The translations under genes and the position numbers were made by a program. Under the pieces are notes generated by a model. The model saw only the letters and a program-made list of their open reading frames with translations, was not told the DNA's origin and searched no databases. A stretch of 64,000 nt of DNA from Micromonospora wenchangensis (lineage in GTDB: Bacteria; Actinomycetota; Actinomycetes; Mycobacteriales; Micromonosporaceae). This document shows, piece by piece, positions 62,241 to 64,000 of the stretch; positions within the stretch are counted from its first letter, which is position 1, and each line of letters starts with the position of its first letter. The stretch spans positions 52,452 to 116,451 of the forward strand of contig NZ_MZMV01000018.1 of the NCBI RefSeq assembly GCF_002210435.1, given 5' to 3'.

Positions 62241-63461
62241 ATGAGCGGCACGAGCTGCCCGAACGCCGGGCCACCCCCGTCCGACCGTCCCCATCCGGTC
62301 AGCACCGCCCCCAGCGGCCGACGGCTGCCCACCATGCGGCGCGGCCTGCGCCTGCTGGGCCTGGCCACCGCCGCCCTGGTGGCCGCGGTCGCCACCGGGT
62401 CGGTGCTGACCGCACCTGCCAACGCGGAGTCCAACGGCGGGGTACGCGTGATGCCCCTCGGTGACTCGATCACCGACGGCTTCAACGTCCCCGGCGGCTA
62501 CCGCATCGAGCTGTGGCAGCGGATGGTCGCCGACGGCTACCGGGTCGACTTCGTCGGCTCGATGTTCAACGGGCCGTCCAACCTGGGCGACCACGACCAC
62601 GAGGGCCACTCCGGCTGGACCATCGCCCAGATCGACGCCAACGTGGTGAACTGGCTGCGCAACACCACCCCGCGCACGGTGCTGCTGCACATCGGCACCA
62701 ACGACATGTACAACGCCTCCGGCGCACCGACCCGGCTCTCCACCCTGATCGACAAGATCACCAACACCGCGCCGAACGCGGACGTCTTCGTCGCCACGAT
62801 CATCCCGCGCAACGGCACCGAATCGGCGGTCCGCACGTTCAACGCGGCGATCCCCGGGATCGTGCAGAGCAAGGTCAACGCCGGCAAGCGGGTGCACCTG
62901 GTGGACATGTTCAGCGCGGTGGGCACGGCCGACCTGGCCGACGGCATCCACCCGAACGCCACCGGCTACCGCAAGATGGCCACCACCTGGTACAACGCCC
63001 TGCGGGCGGTGCCCGGCAGCCTCGGCGGCAACACGCCGACCACCCCGCCGACCACCGCCCCGCCCACCACGCCGCCGCCCACCACGCCCCCGCCGACCAC
63101 CCCGCCGCCCACCACGCCCCCGCCCACCACGCCGCCGCCGGCGGCGGGCTGCCGGGTCGCGTACACGGTCAACGCCTGGAACTCCGGCCTGACCGCGTCG
63201 ATCAGCATCACCAACACCAGCAGCACGGCGGTCAACGGCTGGGCACTGGCGTTCACCCTACCCGGCGGGCAGACCATCACCAGCGGCTGGAACGCCACCT
63301 ACACGCCGACCAGCGGGGCGGTCACCGCCCGCAACGTCTCCTACAACGGCACGATCGCGCCGAACACCTCGGTCGACGTCGGCTTCCAGGCCGAACACAC
63401 CGGCAACGCGGCCAAGCCGACCGCGTTCACCCTCAACGGCACCGCCTGCACGGTCTCCTGA
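62241..63461 (+). CDS. Secreted SGNH esterase (CE3-type) with CBM2
   Basis: Exported esterase of 406 residues. A long basic N-terminus and hydrophobic stretch (about 31-62, MRRGLRLLGLATAALVAAVATG) form the signal. The SGNH domain (about 65-265) has GDSITDGF with nucleophile S76, the IGTND block, and DGIHPNATGY with D234 and H237; the DHDHEGHSGW loop is typical of CE3 acetylxylan esterases. A Pro-Thr linker (about 265-300) joins a C-terminal CBM2 (about 303-406) with a Cys near each end. It probably deacetylates xylan on plant cell walls. The ATG has CAGGGAG before it. Confidence 0.9.
   Translation: MSGTSCPNAGPPPSDRPHPVSTAPSGRRLPTMRRGLRLLGLATAALVAAVATGSVLTAPANAESNGGVRVMPLGDSITDGFNVPGGYRIELWQRMVADGYRVDFVGSMFNGPSNLGDHDHEGHSGWTIAQIDANVVNWLRNTTPRTVLLHIGTNDMYNASGAPTRLSTLIDKITNTAPNADVFVATIIPRNGTESAVRTFNAAIPGIVQSKVNAGKRVHLVDMFSAVGTADLADGIHPNATGYRKMATTWYNALRAVPGSLGGNTPTTPPTTAPPTTPPPTTPPPTTPPPTTPPPTTPPPAAGCRVAYTVNAWNSGLTASISITNTSSTAVNGWALAFTLPGGQTITSGWNATYTPTSGAVTARNVSYNGTIAPNTSVDVGFQAEHTGNAAKPTAFTLNGTACTVS
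63034..63138 (+). repeat. Pro-Thr linker with tandem 12-base repeats
   Basis: About 105 bases coding for repeated TTPPP units (CCG/CCC CCC ACC ACG variants) in the CE3-CBM2 linker. The same repeat type recurs at 63962-64000 in the next gene. Flexible, probably glycosylated linker; the DNA repeat could also promote recombination between the genes. Confidence 0.7.
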
Positions 63462-63468
63462 CCCACCC

Positions 63469-63504
63469 GTCCGGCACCGGTGTGCGTGCGCACCGGTGCC
63501 GGAC
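63469..63504 (+). terminator. Perfect hairpin between two CBM2 genes
   Basis: Perfect 14-bp stem (63469-63482 and 63491-63504) with an 8-base loop, 7 bases after the esterase stop. It probably ends that transcript before the next secreted protein. Confidence 0.78.
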
Positions 63505-63548
63505 GTCTTCCCACCACCGACTCCCACCACCCCCAGTAGGAGTACCGA

Positions 63549-64000
63549 ATGCGACTCACCAGAACAGGGCCGGGCCGGGTGTTCCTGGCCGCCGGCCTGA
63601 TCGCCGCCGCAACGGCGGTCGCCCTACCGGCCCAGGCCGCGGCGGCCGGCTGCGCTGTCGACTACACCGTCTCGTCCGAGTGGGGCGGCGGCTTCGGCGC
63701 GAACGTCGCCGTCACCAACCTGGGCGACCCGATCGACGGCTGGACCCTGACCTGGTCGTACGGGGCCGGGCAGCAGGTCACCCAGGCGTGGAACGCCACC
63801 GTCACCCAGTCCGGCGCGCAGGTCACCGCCCGCAACGTCAGCTACAACGCCGCGATCGGCACCGGCGCCACCGTGTCGTTCGGCTTCAACGGCTCGTGGA
63901 ACGGCAGCAACCCGAAGCCGACGAGCTTCACCCTCAACGGCACCACCTGCACCGGCGGCACGACCACCCCGCCGCCCACCACGCCGCCGCCGACCACCCC
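63549..64000 (+). CDS. Secreted CBM2 protein, partial at window end
   Basis: Start of an exported protein: signal peptide about 1-34 (RVFLAAGLIAAATAVALPAQAAAA), then an N-terminal CBM2 (about 35-137) from GCAVDYTVSSEWGGGFGANV to LNGTTCTGG, with surface Trp residues for cellulose or xylan binding, then a Pro-Thr linker where the window ends. The catalytic domain lies beyond; in this arrangement a GH or lytic polysaccharide monooxygenase is common, but nothing of it is visible. AGGAG at 63538-63542 precedes the ATG. Confidence 0.85.
   Translation, partial: MRLTRTGPGRVFLAAGLIAAATAVALPAQAAAAGCAVDYTVSSEWGGGFGANVAVTNLGDPIDGWTLTWSYGAGQQVTQAWNATVTQSGAQVTARNVSYNAAIGTGATVSFGFNGSWNGSNPKPTSFTLNGTTCTGGTTTPPPTTPPPTT

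Noticed and set aside
63034..63138. CRISPR-like short repeats
   Set aside because: The repeats are in frame, without spacers, and encode a Pro-Thr linker.

Overview
The window is very GC-rich actinobacterial DNA. GTG starts are frequent, operons are tightly packed with 4-base ATGA/GTGA overlaps, and many secreted enzymes carry family 2 cellulose-binding modules (CBM2). A Micromonospora-like member of the Micromonosporaceae is the best guess; this is inferred from style and gene content, not from a marker gene. No rRNA, tRNA, CRISPR array, insertion sequence or phage gene was seen.

Layout. 360-4409: a secreted clan GH-A glycosidase with Fn3 and CBM2, convergent with a secreted Xaa-Pro peptidase (S15). 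4568-17807: an exopolysaccharide locus with five different sulfotransferases, two GT4 glycosyltransferases, a flippase (Wzx-like), a chain-length protein (Wzz-like), a polymerase/ligase (Wzy-like) and a glycosidase-like lipoprotein. It looks like a pathway for a sulfated surface polysaccharide and is the most interesting region. 18046-22781: a secreted ThuA / glucose-sorbosone dehydrogenase / PKD / CBM6 protein and a Tat-exported sugar isomerase-like TIM barrel. 23221-26373: a TlpA-like lipoprotein, a small lipoprotein and an M6 metalloprotease. 26573-28945: a DapA-family protein lacking both catalytic residues, divergent from a PucR-type regulator. 29331-31766: a secreted M14 carboxypeptidase. 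31818-36388: a coupled four-gene operon of aromatic-polyketide tailoring type (didomain TcmI-like cyclase, P450, ABM monooxygenase, ABM-ABM-FAD hydroxylase fusion) with no polyketide synthase beside it.

36648-46437: an L-arabinose operon on the minus strand in the order araB, araD, binding protein, ATPase, two permeases, araA, LacI regulator, with a LacI-type operator inside the araB promoter. 46821-48029: D-mannonate dehydratase, divergent from araB. 48057-48966: an AraC-type regulator and a VOC protein. 48983-61724: a (glucurono)xylo-oligosaccharide locus with GH3, two permeases, a solute-binding lipoprotein, GH39, a DUF624 membrane protein and GH67 on the minus strand, and a LacI regulator plus acetylxylan esterase on the plus strand. 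Two CGAAANTTTCG operators lie in the divergent gap. 62241-64000: a secreted CE3-type esterase with CBM2 and the start of another secreted CBM2 protein, cut by the window end.

How it fits together. The right half is a plant hemicellulose programme. Secreted CBM2 enzymes and esterases open arabinoxylan, two ABC systems import arabinose and acidic xylo-oligosaccharides, intracellular GH67/GH39/GH3 and the esterase release sugars, AraABD feeds the pentose phosphate pathway, and ManD would act on mannonate derived from glucuronate. A shared TGTTAGCG(C/A)T(C/A)ACA operator links araB with the CE3 esterase. Both binding-protein genes are followed by strong intra-operon hairpins, which probably raise binding-protein levels over the rest of the operon.
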